The notes beneath the pieces are model-generated. The model did no database searches. It saw only the letters and a list, made by a program, of their open reading frames with translations, and had not been told where the DNA came from. A stretch of 64,000 nucleotides of DNA from Solea solea (taxonomy: Eukaryota > Chordata > Actinopteri > Pleuronectiformes > Soleidae): positions 21,374,465 to 21,438,464 of the forward strand of contig NC_081145.1 of the NCBI RefSeq assembly GCF_958295425.1. Reading direction: 5' to 3'. Of the stretch, positions 44,337 through 56,899 are shown one piece after another; positions within the stretch are counted from its first letter, which is position 1; every line of letters begins with the position of its first letter. A program made the translations under genes and the position numbers.

Positions 44337-47024
44337 TGTTCTGTTCTGTGTACTTGTACATCTCTCAAACACATTCTTGACCTCACTGGAGGAGAGTATC
44401 GGTGAAATTGGGTCAGGATTATTCCAGCTCACATTACAGTCATCTCCCACCAGCTCTTATGCAAGAAATGGCCGGCTTTCTCGAACTGAAGTCACTTTAA
44501 AATAGGTCCTTTTGTCCTATTTATACTGTCGCTCCAGATCACGCCTCCTCACAGTGATTGCAGCACTGAAGCAAAAATGGAGGTTAATCATCGGCGGTGT
44601 TGGACGCTGACAGCTCCAGTCCGTGTCTCAGAGAATATGTACTGGCCAGGAGCCATGACATTTAGTACAGATGTTCATGCCCCCCAGAGGATGAATCATA
44701 ATGATTCTCACGAGCCTGACCTTTTATAGTACAACTGTGCATGCAAACTGGATTACCATTACGTGTGCAGTGATTGGTCATGGCCCCCGGAGGAAGAAGA
44801 CTGCAGATTTATATACAAATAAAAGAAAATTAACTATGCAATCTTCATCATGGGCTTCATTCATAATGAGATTCATAATGCGAGTTGCAGTCTTTCTTCC
44901 CTCTTAGAGCAGTGGAACCAGCCAATGGATTTGTGTTTGTTTTTTTCCCTCTGGTATCTCCTAGTATTAATGAAATATTAATAGGAGTGTCATGAGTCTC
45001 CAAATCATAGTCTGCCATGTTTAGACTTTGTCTAGTTTAGTCTAGGATCATTGGTTTTATGCCATGATAACTCGTGATATAATGTCCATCGTTCGTTTGC
45101 TTTATGTACCGCACTAAGGCCTCATTGTCAGACTTAAATAACTTATTAACACTGAGAATGTGACAGTCGATTGGAAACTAACGGTAAAAAGAAGAGGAGT
45201 CATAGAGAGTCATATGTCTTTGTGTTGCTCTGATGGTCCAGCAATCTGTTGTTAAGGTCACTAAAAATGACCTCTGACCTCCACTGAAATAAGTCACTGA
45301 ATAAGATCACATGTCTGACGCTACGAACACGCCTATAGCGCTAGTTGTCTCTTCAGTTGAATTTTCGCTCCAAATAAGGACGGAAGAGTGGCCGGTGTTG
45401 ACAGCGTTGGTTACATAGTGACGTCTACGTCCTTACAATGCATGCGGAGATGTCCTGTGCTTTGCTACACACGTGGTTTACACACCCTCAGAGAAGCGGG
45501 AGCGGGGTTCGAGTGTGGTTGCTATGTCGCTCAGATCAGCAGTTTGCCCTGGTTACTATTTGTTGGCAGCTTCAGGTTAGCGGGAGGAGCTAACGCGTAG
45601 TCATTCTACAATGGCTACGACCACAACTGTGTTTTCTTTCCCTCTGACACGCCTGCAGGTTAAATCTTTGATCCCACCTTTGCTTTAATGGCTGAGATTG
45701 CGACGTCGTTTCGACCGACATTTAATTTACAATCAAGATCGAAACAGTTTCAGATCTGTCACATACTCGTTTTATTTGTTTTATTCATGGCTCTGATACA
45801 ATTATCGAGATATTGGATGGGAGAAATGGCTGCTGTGAAGGTCAGAATCGGTTATGATGTTAAACTCCTGCCACGGTTCTGTTAGAGTCAGAGTCATGAG
45901 GAGGACAGAAATGTGCCCAAAAGCGGGCGATATTGTAGCGATTAAGATAAAGCTAGTTATAGGAAAGTGTAATGAAGCAGAAACAACTATGCGTTACATG
46001 TCATCAAAGGCAACAGTGCAGAGGAGCCTTTAGCTGAAATTAATTATCATGGTCACTGAATTCTAATGATTTCCTGTTTATAGCGTGGATGAATGACGAA
46101 CATGAGTTTCTTCGTCGTGAGGCGATAAAGCTTTGTAGCTCTTCATTCACTCTTTTTTCCCCCTCACTGGTCCATTAGAATAATATAGGTCAGTCTTATT
46201 ACTGTGGCTCATTCACACCGATAGAGTTACCTCCTTTCTTCCTTCCTTTTATTTCACTAACGCTACATTATAGCCAGTATTATCAGCTTGTTTGTGTGTG
46301 AGAAACAGTCACAAATAGCATTTAAATGAAAGGGATAAGTATGGAGTGATTGTTGGACATACATAGAGTTTTCTTTAGGGAACGCTCAATGAGTGTAAGA
46401 CAGGAAGTGGTAAAATAATACCAGAGCAGTTACCACAATGGAGATTTAAGCCTGATTTATGGTTCCACATTGTTCCTATGCATTGTTCTTTGCATAGCTA
46501 CTCACCTTTTGTGGAAATATCACTACATATTGCATTGCAGATACCAAGAGCTGTGATTTGTCCTCTTGGTGGTGCCATATTTCCTCCCAAGTATGAATTG
46601 AGGGACTGATCGAGGAAGTATGGCAATGCCTTTGTTTGGCTCAGACACAGGCGGCAGCAAATTCAGTCGTCACTGTTTGGAATAATAAGCAGGGGGCGCA
46701 GAGTGAAAGCAAAACACAAGGAGACTGAAATAACAACAACGTACAACCATTCATGCACACCATCAGCATTGGATATCGGACAGATGAAAATCCTGAATCC
46801 AAAAATCCTACATATCCCATGCTTCACTATGCACAGACTGTTAAAATGTTAATAAATATCAGCAAAGGCATTTTAGCTGAGTCATGTTTGGGCTGTTTGT
46901 TTGTTTCTTCTTTTCAGGAGAACAACAGTTGGAGAATTATGTCTTTGAAATGACTCGGCACAAATGTGTTGTGAACAGCTTCATAGTTTATAAATGGTAT
47001 AAAATGACTGTAGGGGACTAATAT

Positions 47025-47100
47025 AGGTATCGGTAGATACTCGAGTTTTCTGATATCGGTATCGGACACAGAAAAGTGGTATCGTGCCATCCCTAGCTGA
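47025..47100 (-). mobile_element. Fragment with 'agggatggcacgatacca' terminus
   Basis: Read on the minus strand it begins agggatggcacgataccact and has 'gataccgatatcagaaaact'. The fragment at 15341 (agggatggaacgataccact) shares this end. It lies immediately next to a family B copy. Confidence 0.6.
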
Positions 47101-47119
47101 AACACTTACTCGATATCTA

Positions 47120-47325
47120 TCGTCACCTATTCCGATAATTGATTCATCAATTGTCAGATTTTTTCAGCTTCTTACATTTGAATATTTTCTGGTTTCTTTG
47201 CTCCATAAAACTGAATAATTTTGGACAAAACAAGTCATTAGAGAACAAAACACTGATCCACATTTTCTAAACTTTTATGGACCAAACAATGACTCATTTG
47301 GAGTTCATCGAGAAAGATAGTTATA
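47120..47325 (-). mobile_element. MITE family B, minus-strand copy
   Basis: Plus-strand text runs 'ccgataattgattcatcaat', 'cttacatttgaatattttct', 'ggtttctttgctccataaaa' and 'ggaccaaacaatgactcatt', the reverse complement of family B. The terminal 10-mers are lost. Confidence 0.75.
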
Positions 47326-48304
47326 AGAAATCAGTTTGTCTGAATTTTTAACTCTCACATGAAATATTAATGTTTTTCTTCATTTAGGATGATCACAATA
47401 ATAGAAATTCACCACACTGAACTCACTGTAAGTGCTTTTTATCACAATGTGCGATAATATTATATATTGTCCCACCTCTTAAATCCCTGGAAAATGTCCT
47501 CTCAAAAATCTCCTTTACTTTTTGAGTTATGCTGCTCTCCATCACACAGGCAAACGTGGCCAAAGACAGCGAGTTCCTTGGAGGAGGTAATGAAAACATT
47601 AGATGCTCACGTGGAGCTGAAATTAAACGAGTGTATTAGCCGGCCGTACCCACGAGCTGATGGTCGGGGAATCTGGTTCTATTCATAAATCCTTACCCCA
47701 GCGGGAGCATGAATGTGCTAATGACCTGATGTTAGCTCTAGAGAAAAGGTCAGGCATATTAAAAAAAAGTGTGTAGAAACCATAAATGTCCAAATCAAAC
47801 CATGACCACCTGTTCTTTACTTTAATGATCTAAAGATGATTATGATTAGTCTCCTGAAACAGCCTTAACGGCCCAGGAGCCCCAGCGATGGAAATCTGTC
47901 TATAATCCACATAAATCTCTTTCTAATCCACATATTTTTAGGATTAAAAAGCAGCTAGTTGTAGCTGCTGATGAGGCCCCTGTGGAGGCAAAAGGTCATG
48001 AATGCTGTATGATGCTTAAAGATCTCTCAGCCAATAGATCAATATAGTCTATAATATATGGATATATTAGGGTGTAGGCACCAGTGGTGAAAACCTCAGA
48101 CTGATCATCTCTGTTGTGTTGTCTGAAACTGCAGAACATGGCCGACTGTTGTCCTATGTGGTCTATATTAAGAAGGAATGCTAATTAGCCTACTCTACTT
48201 CTGACGGCCTACAAAAAGAACAAGCAGCCGCTGGAGGACATTAAGGGACGGATTTGTCCGAGGTAGATCAGCAGTTTCAGTGTGACAGTCAACACACAAC
48301 ACAG

Positions 48305-48408
48305 GGTTTCTCAATCCTGGTCCTGGGGACCCACTGCCCTGCATGTTTTAGATGTTTAACCCTGCTCCACCACACCAGGTAGGTCCCCAGGACCAGGATT
48401 GAGAAACC
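48305..48408. mobile_element. Short inverted-repeat (hairpin) element
   Basis: The arms 48305-48331 and 48382-48408 are perfect 27-bp reverse complements (ggtttctcaatcctggtcct continuing ggggacc), with a 50-bp spacer 'cactgccctgcatgttttag...'. The outer bases (cag / cta) extend it weakly. I recall this 'ctcaatcctggtcctgggga' hairpin as a frequent fish non-autonomous DNA element. It would also fold as an RNA hairpin if transcribed. Confidence 0.85.
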
Positions 48409-48826
48409 TAGTGCTGCCAAATGAGTGGCTAAGCATGTATGGGGGTTTTTCCAGTCGAGGTGCAAAGGTTGGAAACTGTGCCGGTGCTTAAACGTTGCCT
48501 CTGCGACAACCTAAAAAAAATTTTTTTAACTGTAAATGGGGTTATACAAAGACAAAACTAACTTTTAAACTTTTTAATTCTAGTTTTCGTTATTTCTCTT
48601 TAACTATAATAACGTTGGCACATCTTTTGTCGACCGAATCAGTGCGTATTTCTATGTTTTCATGTCTAATTTCTCTCTTTTGTTAGCACGAGTGTGAGCC
48701 TTCTCATGTGCAGCGTGTGTAATCAAGAATCCCATGGGTTTCAGTAAGCTCTTGTGTTTAGCCGACAGCGGCTTGGTTTTGAAATGATGTAATATAGATC
48801 AGCCGCTATGGGGAGGGAACAAATTC

Positions 48827-48864
48827 ACATAATAATAATAATAATAATAATAACAATAATAATA
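48827..48864. repeat. (ATA)n trinucleotide repeat
   Basis: About twelve units with one ATC/AAC interruption. Confidence 0.9.
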
Positions 48865-49535
48865 AAAAGCTGCTTCCATATGCAGTGTTCCTTCATTACC
48901 ACTAAGTGGAAATGGAGACCTGTGAGCACGAGGAAATGAGGCACCAAAATGTACATGTGAGTTTTGGTTGCTTAAATAGCAGTGGTACAGTATTGGACCC
49001 CGGCGCTGTATTAAACCAAGGTTTTTTATCGCCCAACCTTTACATGACTGTTTTCATGACTTTAATATAATCCCCATCTCGATTTGTTCATCATTTCTAC
49101 TGAGCTTGCACTCTCAGGAGGGAGGCTGTTGAGAGTATTTATTGCCGGTATAAAACCTTATTATGTATGCTGGTGTTTAATGTAATTTGATGCTAATGCA
49201 GGTCATGCTCTGCCAGCAGACAAGTCAGCGCACTGTGAACAAATGCGGTGAATGTGTTGTGTCTTAATGCTATCATGTCCTGACTGTATTTCAGCTGAAC
49301 CAGCGTTTCAGTGTGTTGGAAATGTAGGCCGTGTGTGTGTGCGTTTATTAGCTCCTCCCTTATTATGCACCTCAACATGCGGGTGAAGCCTTATGTGCTG
49401 TGGGACTGCAAGTGTGTATGTTTGTGTGTTTTATATATATATATGTGACTTATCTAGCAAATCTAGAAAAGTCCAGACTGATTCATTTGCACCTCAGGCT
49501 CAGTTGCCATAGTAACCCCCTCCTTCCTGTGTATG

Positions 49536-49540
<5 letters not shown>

Positions 49541-49565
<25 letters not shown>
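49541..49565. repeat. (GA)n microsatellite
   Basis: About 12 units. Confidence 0.95.
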
Positions 49566-49570
<5 letters not shown>

Positions 49571-49749
49571 GCGAAGAGTGAAGGGACATATTTAGAATGA
49601 TCTATGATGAAGGTGATGCACAATGGAATGCATTTCTATTTTAAACATGTGTAAATATTGACATGAAGAAAAGAACTCATTGTTTCTTGTTGTTTTTTCT
49701 CTGCTCATGTCTGTGGTGTCTTTTCTGTGGTCCTTCCTTGTCCTCCAGG

Positions 49750-49791
49750 TGTTCTGTAGAATATTTGGCTGCCTGCAGGGGGCACCACAGG
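49750..49791 (+). other. Weak candidate cassette exon, 42 nt
   Basis: A pyrimidine-rich tract ending ccttccttgtcctccag precedes 42 nt that are open in one frame (VFCRIFGCLQGAPQ) and are followed by gtagag. The length is a multiple of three, so inclusion between two phase-0 exons would keep the bcar1 frame. I know of no BCAR1 isoform with this peptide, and such patterns occur by chance in 32 kb. Confidence 0.12.
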
Positions 49792-52160
49792 TAGAGGTAG
49801 GTCTGACAGCATGGAGTGGAACAACTGCAATGAAGTGACTAACAGGATTTCAGTTATTTTGATATTTATTGAATCATTTAATCCTTTGCCTGAAACAGTT
49901 AAACAATTTATCTTTTTTTTTTTATCACACATCGTGATAAATATCACGCACAATACGGCGACTGTGTTGCTGTCATGCTCACCAGCATACTGTACAGTCC
50001 TAGTCATTTATTTGTTACAATAATGTCATTTAAAGTGACTTTCATGTCATTCTAGGTGTTTAGTTTTACAGTTACTGATTCAGTCACTAGAATATGTAAA
50101 GGAGCAGTCTGTCATTTTAAATGCACTGTTTTATGCATTTAGCCGGACACGGATGCTAGATGTCGTATTCATCAGTGTCTTTTGTGCATGTGTGAAGCTG
50201 CATGGAGTGAATTTCTTTTTCAAAAGTCTATTGACTCCATAACAACAAGAGCTAAATCTCTCATCCGCACTTCACAGCCGCCATACGACGCCGCTGTTAG
50301 AGCAAACAGTCATTACACTAACTAGTGATTAAATTTGGTTCACACTGGGGATTAAATGACAGTGAGTGTGGAGTACTTTGAGTAACAACCTGAACTGCAT
50401 ATAGATACAGTTCTGTCAAATCATATCCTATATTATGGACAACTTTGTATGAGTTTTTGGCTTCAATACCCATAAAAATACTGGTCAAACGGAAAAGGAA
50501 ATAATGAACGGATCAATAATGACTCGTTAAAGCACTAATCTACTGCACATCGACCTACAACTCTGGTGTCACGTTAACTGAGAATTCTCTGTCATTGGCA
50601 AAATCTGAAAGCTGTCGGTCATTTTCACAAGATTGAACAATGAAGGCGATAAACAGTCCAACGTTACTTCAAATAATTCACACACAACACCGTCAATAAC
50701 CACCTGTAGACCACCTGTAACAGTGGCGCCGGCGGCCATAATCCTGTATAATTAAATATGAACCCACCAGCAGCTGCTGACCTGTCATAGACCCGCCTCT
50801 CACGCAGGTAGACATCCGTACATCACAGAGATCACTACATCTATCAAAAAAGGATTCACCTCAGAGCATTTGGGCATCATCTCCGACATCGACACCTGAC
50901 TCGATGCCTTTCGCTATCTGGATTCTGACGGCATATTGCAGATTAGATTACATTAGAGATTAAAATGTTGGATACTTTTACAACTTTAAAAAGTCTTGCA
51001 ACCATGCACCTTACAAATAAAAACAATCACAGGGAATAGTGAAAAATGTTCTCATAGATTGCATACAAACATTTGTGGTCGCCCCCTGGTGATCATTCAA
51101 AAGAAACAAGTTTTAGATATTTCCACGTTGGCTTCATTTTCATTTTCTAAACAAAAATAAAACCACAAAGAACGTCACTGAAACACCCCCACATCTGCTC
51201 ACACCAGTGCCTGCCTTTTCTAACAGAGGTAGGAGAGTGAGCAGCAGAACAAGTGTCACAGTAGCTATTATTAGTTCCAGTCATATAGCCTGACTTTACT
51301 TAGTCGTATCTCTGCTCTTTCAAATGAGAGAGGAGAGAGGCATTTCACAACACACGGAGAGAGAATGCTGATGGTGTGTGAGTGAGACAGGAAGGTGAAT
51401 ACGTCTGTGCTTGACACATCCCACAGGCTGTGTTTGTGATGTCCCCTACAGTAGCTGGTATTTCTTTTCCCCCCCCCTCACTGTCAAAGAGCTGATTGTG
51501 TGATGTAGTTGAAAAAAGTGTTGCCTCTGGCATGACTGATTCTCTACTGAGTCACTCTGTGAGAATGTGGAATATGCCTTTTAGACAAGACGTCAATTCG
51601 ATCGCCCTGTTGACCGGCCGTGGTCTGACCTTTTATTTAAACAATGCTTTTTTTAGTAGAAATGTTATTCCCAATCCTAAAGTTGCCTGATTTACAGATA
51701 GATACAGAAGTGGTGTGTCCCTTCAGCTGTGCTAATAACTCTGTAAAACATCATTGTAGAGACGGCGTGAAGTAAGCGTGCATTTCTCCACAATACGCGT
51801 CCAGCGTCTTTTGTCCCCTTAATGTTGCGCTGACAGGATGGCATTCATGCCACAGTTTTATGATAATGGCCCGGGCAGCTCTGAATGGCTGTCGCTGTGC
51901 AGTGAATAGGATTCATTCACACTGTGCTGCTCTCACATATTGCAGCTGCAGATTATGGCTGATAAAAAAGACTGTTGACCTCATCAGAGACGCTTCTGCA
52001 GAAGCCTCATGTGCACAAAGCTTCTACAATTTTACTTACATGTTTAATTTATTTACCTAACTTTACATTTAGCCTAAAATGTCAACATTCCAAATTGTCA
52101 CCACTGTATATAAATATGCTACATTTAAATGTGTTTTTTTTTTTTACCTTGTGCAGCTAA

Positions 52161-52163
<3 letters not shown>

Positions 52164-52213
<50 letters not shown>

Positions 52214-52248
52214 TCTCTGTCTCTCTCTCTCTCTGTCTCTCTCTCTGG
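52164..52248. repeat. (CT)n microsatellite with GT interruptions
   Basis: A long imperfect CT tract of about 85 bp. Confidence 0.95.
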
Positions 52249-52404
52249 GGCCTAAGTGATGAACACACATGTCCATGGGGTCATTTAATCAACAAGTCAC
52301 ATTATTTCTTGTGCCTGACCCCTGACCTCAGTCAAGCTGTGACGTCACACTCACAGAGGCATCGTCCTCCACCCTCCCCAGATCATGTTTTCAGCTTCAG
52401 CTTA

Positions 52405-52640
52405 AAGGAATACTAGAGTAGGGCTAGTATTTTTGAAAAATTGTGCTTCCTAACCTTCCCCTGAGTTGAGAAATATCTTCATATCGTTTCTTTGTTACGT
52501 GCCCACCAGTGACACATGGTCCTGTTAGCGTAACTGTTAGCAAAGATGGCGGACACTGTTTACATTGTGGGAGTGAGGTCCCGTCCCTCTACGAGTGGGT
52601 TAAGGATTAGCGTTGCAGTTTCAAGGCTCGGACCAAGTGT
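52405..52640 (+). repeat. Probable interspersed repeat beginning 'cttaaaggaatac'
   Basis: The stretch 'ttaaaggaatactagagtag' ... 'aagatggcggacactgttta' resembles a fish repeat that starts 'ttaaaggaatacttcacc' and includes a header about 'gcctgagatgagaag', from memory. No second copy in this window confirms it. Confidence 0.4.
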
Positions 52641-53639
52641 CACAAGTGCTGGTCTTCTGACATGAAGCAGACTCTGAAGCTGATTCTCGTCTCCAGTTGT
52701 TTTATTCATGTTTCTTTTCTTTTTTTTTAACAAAGTCGTCTGGAAGTTTAGTTAAAACATGAGCATTTTTTTCGATGGCTGTAACCGTTTGCCTCGGCTC
52801 ACTCGCACTGGGAGTTAAATACGTGGTAATTACAAGAACTCATTGCTCCCTGGCTCTCTGGCTAACCAACTATCTCCCTGGCCAACTGTCACATGCCTGC
52901 TGGTTTACACATTTCGGTGTTAAGAAATGACTCAGATATTTGAGGAAAGTGAAGCCAATGTGGGAAGGCCTGTTTTCCCTTTGAACGGCCATTTGGGCCA
53001 CTGCACTGGTATGTAAGTCTATGAGAAAATGAGCCTACATCTCACCTGATTTATAACACCGATAATCATGTCCCTGAGCGGTTTATGGTCTCAGTCACTA
53101 GTTACAGGTTTTCTTTAATAAAGCGTGATGTCCATATAGTAAATTAATGGTCCCATTTAGAGTCAAGTAGACCATAAAGCGGCTTATAATTTTGGGGTTT
53201 GGCTGTAGTTTTTGCCACTTCCTCTCATGAAAATATGATTTCCTCTAGTTTCAATAAAAAAAAACAAGATGACAAACAAGATGCAAAACTCAAGGCTTCA
53301 AAATTACAAAATCTCAGGACTGCCTTGATCACTGCTCACAGTCGTACATCACCACTGCTCATTTTAGACCAAAATTCAAACGAACTGCTGATCACAAACT
53401 AAATCGGAAGCTGTCCTCTTAGTCATGATAACACACACACACACACACAGAGAGGCTTATCTCTTGAGTGCATTAGCTGAATTCCCAAACATCAATAAAA
53501 ACGCAGTATTAAAAATCACTGAATCGATGCGCACAATGATAGGAAATGACTTTCATATCTGGAGACATACCAGTTCTATTATGCTGTTGTGCCTGTGTGT
53601 GTGTGTGGAATGTGTGTACTTGTATTTGTCACTTCTTTA

Positions 53640-53832
53640 TAACCTTTTCTGGCGTAAACACTGACCTTGTCAGAACATTTCTGAGGGAGCCGGGGTAAGA
53701 TTTTGAATTGTGGGTAGGTTAGGGTAGGGGTTAGACATTTATGGTTAATGTTGGGGACAAAGCTTTGTTTAGGCTCAATGCAGTGTCCTAAGAAGAATAG
53801 CTGCACAAACCTGTGTGTGTGTGTGTGTGTGT
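53640..53832 (+). repeat. Microsatellite-linked interspersed repeat, copy 2
   Basis: Colinear with 35035-35238: 'tctggcgtaaacactg', 'gattttgaattgtgggtagg', 'ggttagggtaggggttagac', 'gcagtgtcctaagaagaata' and 'gctgcacaaacctg', then (TG)n to 53832. Confidence 0.75.
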
Positions 53833-54049
53833 TTTGTGCAGTACAGTGGTGCTTTTGTTCCATCACTACTGCTTGTGGGAAATTATAAACCACTACTCCA
53901 GTGACTGACCTAACATTAGCACCAAATGTCATAGTCATTAGAATCTGTGGGAAACAAGTGCTTGTAGCTGTAGTGTATCTTTTTTGTATTGTTTAGCTAT
54001 TGTTTTGTAGCTTTACCCAAATGTTTTGAAAATGGTCATTATGCCTTTG

Positions 54050-54180
54050 CAGCTAGAAGACTCGGGTTTGCGACCCAGTCGGAACAAGGGCCTTTCTGCA
54101 TGGAGTTAGCATGTTCTCGCCGTGTGTGCGTGGATTGAAACACACCGGCCGATTTTAAAACATGCCGCAATTGATGAACA
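54050..54180 (-). repeat. Fish interspersed repeat fragment, minus strand
   Basis: Contains 'gggtttgcgacccagtcgga' and 'acaagggcctttctgcatgg' 'agttagcatgttctc'. Its reverse complement parallels 'catttaaactccatacagaa' 'gggcccttgttccgacgggg' at 62895-62940. Confidence 0.65.
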
Positions 54181-54375
54181 CTAAGTTTGTTGGTTTTTTT
54201 ATGTTTCCTCCGGCTCAGGGCAAGAATTTGTCTCAAAAACCAACTTAATGTAAGAGAAAATACCTTTTTTTTCAAAGGGTAATTTATGCAAGACAGGTTT
54301 GCGGTAATTCTTTAACGGCCGCTTAAACGTGACAAAAATCAGACATATGGTATAATTTGGATTTAGTGGTCACGG

Positions 54376-54402
54376 CAGAGAGAGAGAGAGAGAGAGAGAG
54401 AG
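54376..54402. repeat. (GA)n microsatellite
   Basis: Perfect run of about 13 units. A (CA)n run of similar length lies at 54609-54630. Confidence 0.95.
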
Positions 54403-56230
54403 ATCATCACTTGCCATTATAGTAGGCGGCCTAAATGATGAACACCCACTCTCCAACCTCATCAATTAGTGTGTGTCAGCTGCTGGACCAGCGCAGAGAG
54501 CTGACAGGGGTTAATGAAGTTATTAACCATGTGTATGGTGAGAGAATGGAGGGAAGAATGAAGTGACTGAAGATGGAGTCAGGGAGCGCAGAGCAGATGA
54601 GATGGTCATACACACACACACACACACACACAGACACTCATTCAACTGACTGCTCCTGTTTAAGATGAGACTTTAATCTATACTGGAATTAAGCACTGTG
54701 GTGCAGGAGAAGAAGAAGAAGAAAGGGAATTCATTTGTTCCTGTCAGACAATTGACTTGTCGTCACTCGTGTGTAAGATGTGGCAATCTTACAGTTTTCG
54801 GAGATGGAAATGAAGGACATACTGTACTTCACACGTCATCACATTACAGCCCTGTGAGCAACACAAGAAATAACGTGAATGCTGTCGAAAAACAACTATA
54901 ATGTCCTAGGTGGACTAAATCGAAATTATGACTATGAAGTTACTTCACCAATTAAAGAGCACTTGTTTAAGTTATTAGTTGTTGAATTCCTATAAGTAGT
55001 CAGGAAAAAGAATTATCCCATTTCCAACCCATGATAGGTGTCAGTACATAATAACACCTGCAGTACTAAGTAAGTAAATATTAGGCTGGTTGTTGTTGAC
55101 TGAAAGTTGGTCTTGTATATAATATATACAAGTCATACAACATGCGTCTTCATTGCTTGACTCAAACCAAGATGGCTGCCAGAAATGATCTCCATGCTTG
55201 TTCTAGCAGTTCTAACTGCAGAGGAAGCACCGGAGTTGTTGAGGATCACACACTTTTTTTTTTTTTTAGCCTTCTGCAAGCCATGACTAATAGCCCCTAA
55301 TTGGCATGTAGTCACAGATGAACATCTCCCTGTGACATCACACACACCCCGATCCAGCGTTGAGACGTTCAGAGCGACAACCTGAACTGAACCGAGAGAG
55401 AAGACACAGGGACAGACTGTCCATGAAGGCTCTTCCATCACCATATTCAGATTCACTGCGACTGACCTATATCTCCGACTCCTCAATGGCTGCTCTCTGT
55501 TCTTGCCATTTGTAGGTCGTCGTGATAGAGGCTGTTGTTGTTGTTGTTGTGTGTGGCAGTCAGAGAGGGCAGTGCCCAGGTCATGGAGGGCGAAGTGTGT
55601 GTGACAGTGTGTGACTGTGTGTAGGTGTGTGGAATGCTCTGATGGATCTGCTCAGCGTCAGGCACAATGTGACGACTGTTGTGACAGAGCGAGGGTTCAG
55701 GAGGAGCAGAGGGTGCGTGGCCATATTTGGACATCCTAAATTTGATACAGGAGAAGCTACATCATTAATGCGTCTCACCAGTTGACACAGGTTCCTGCTG
55801 TGCTTAACTTGGGCAGAAACAAATCAGTTTTCACACACACAGATTTTTTGCTCAGTGTTTGAGGCGAAATTCCTAACGAGAGGGGTTGTCGGTGGCGGCA
55901 TATGACAAAGTGTGCAAATGTGAGACGTCTGCTGCTGGTACTGAATAATGCAAGACCCTCTTCTCAAGTCAATTTCACACGACACGACTTTCAGACTTGT
56001 AGGAGCGTCGTACGTTCCACACGACGCGATATGGTGTCCTGTGAGCAGGAGTAAGGGGGGAGCTGATATGTAACGGTATCGCTATCGATCCAGTATTGGT
56101 GAAAATCACTGAATCAGATGTCTGAACTTAATATAGAAGTATTTTTCTTTTTCCGTTCTCCTTCTTCTCGTTGATAAAATTTCATCTGCCTTTTACCCTT
56201 GTTCTGGTCTCTGATTGGCTGGCTTGGCTT

Positions 56231-56493
56231 AAAGGCCCTGGTATACTCCGCACGTCAGGGTCCTGTAGTATCTCACGTCACCATCAGGTGGCGGTATATG
56301 CTGCTACAGTTCCCTCGGAGGTCTGTCGGGCAGGGGAGTCGGAGTGTCGGCCGGTTCGAGGCTTGGATGACTATCCTTGGTGACTTCTTCTGTTGTCGAA
56401 ATGGTTTTTCTGCTTGGTGAGCGGAGCTTATACTCCGCCTACTGGTGGGGCAGAGATTCACAACACGCTCTTTGGTATACTATGACTTTAGCT
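56231..56493. mobile_element. MITE-like element, family J
   Basis: The left end taaaggccctggtatactcc and the right end tttggtatactatgacttta form an imperfect inverted repeat (taaag..c..ggtatac). The interior has 'caccatcaggtggcggtata' and 'gagcggagcttatactccgc'. It is related to 23400-23640. No conserved ORF. It lies about 900 bp upstream of bcar1 exon 1b. Confidence 0.6.
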
Positions 56494-56899
56494 TGAGATA
56501 TAAAAGCCCTTGGTGACCAATTGATTATAGGACAAAAAAAGTGTATTGTGGAGGACAAAGAGGAAAAACATACACCTTAAAAACTATGACTGGTTTTAAA
56601 AATGATGTGAAATCATTTTCACTGTGAAGTTGAGGAAAAGCTGACGTGATCTAAGTGCCAAACCCAGACCCTGCTCGTCTTTTATTCTCTTGTGCCGCAG
56701 GTGAGTTATAGGGTCTCTATGACAGCGTGACAAAGGAAATCCAATCTGTTGAAAGACAATGAGATGAGGTAATGATGCTTTATGCTCATGTGCAGAACAC
56801 ACATGAGTGTGTCCCAGCAGCACTGACTGCCTCTCACAGCCAGGGGGACACAGAGAGGGAGAGAGAGAGAGAGATGGTGGGGGTTGACAGTGGCAGGGC

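Noticed and set aside
53700..53735. Telomere-like 'ggttagggtaggggttag'
   Set aside because: Part of the (TG)n-linked repeat, irregular and not a tandem hexamer.
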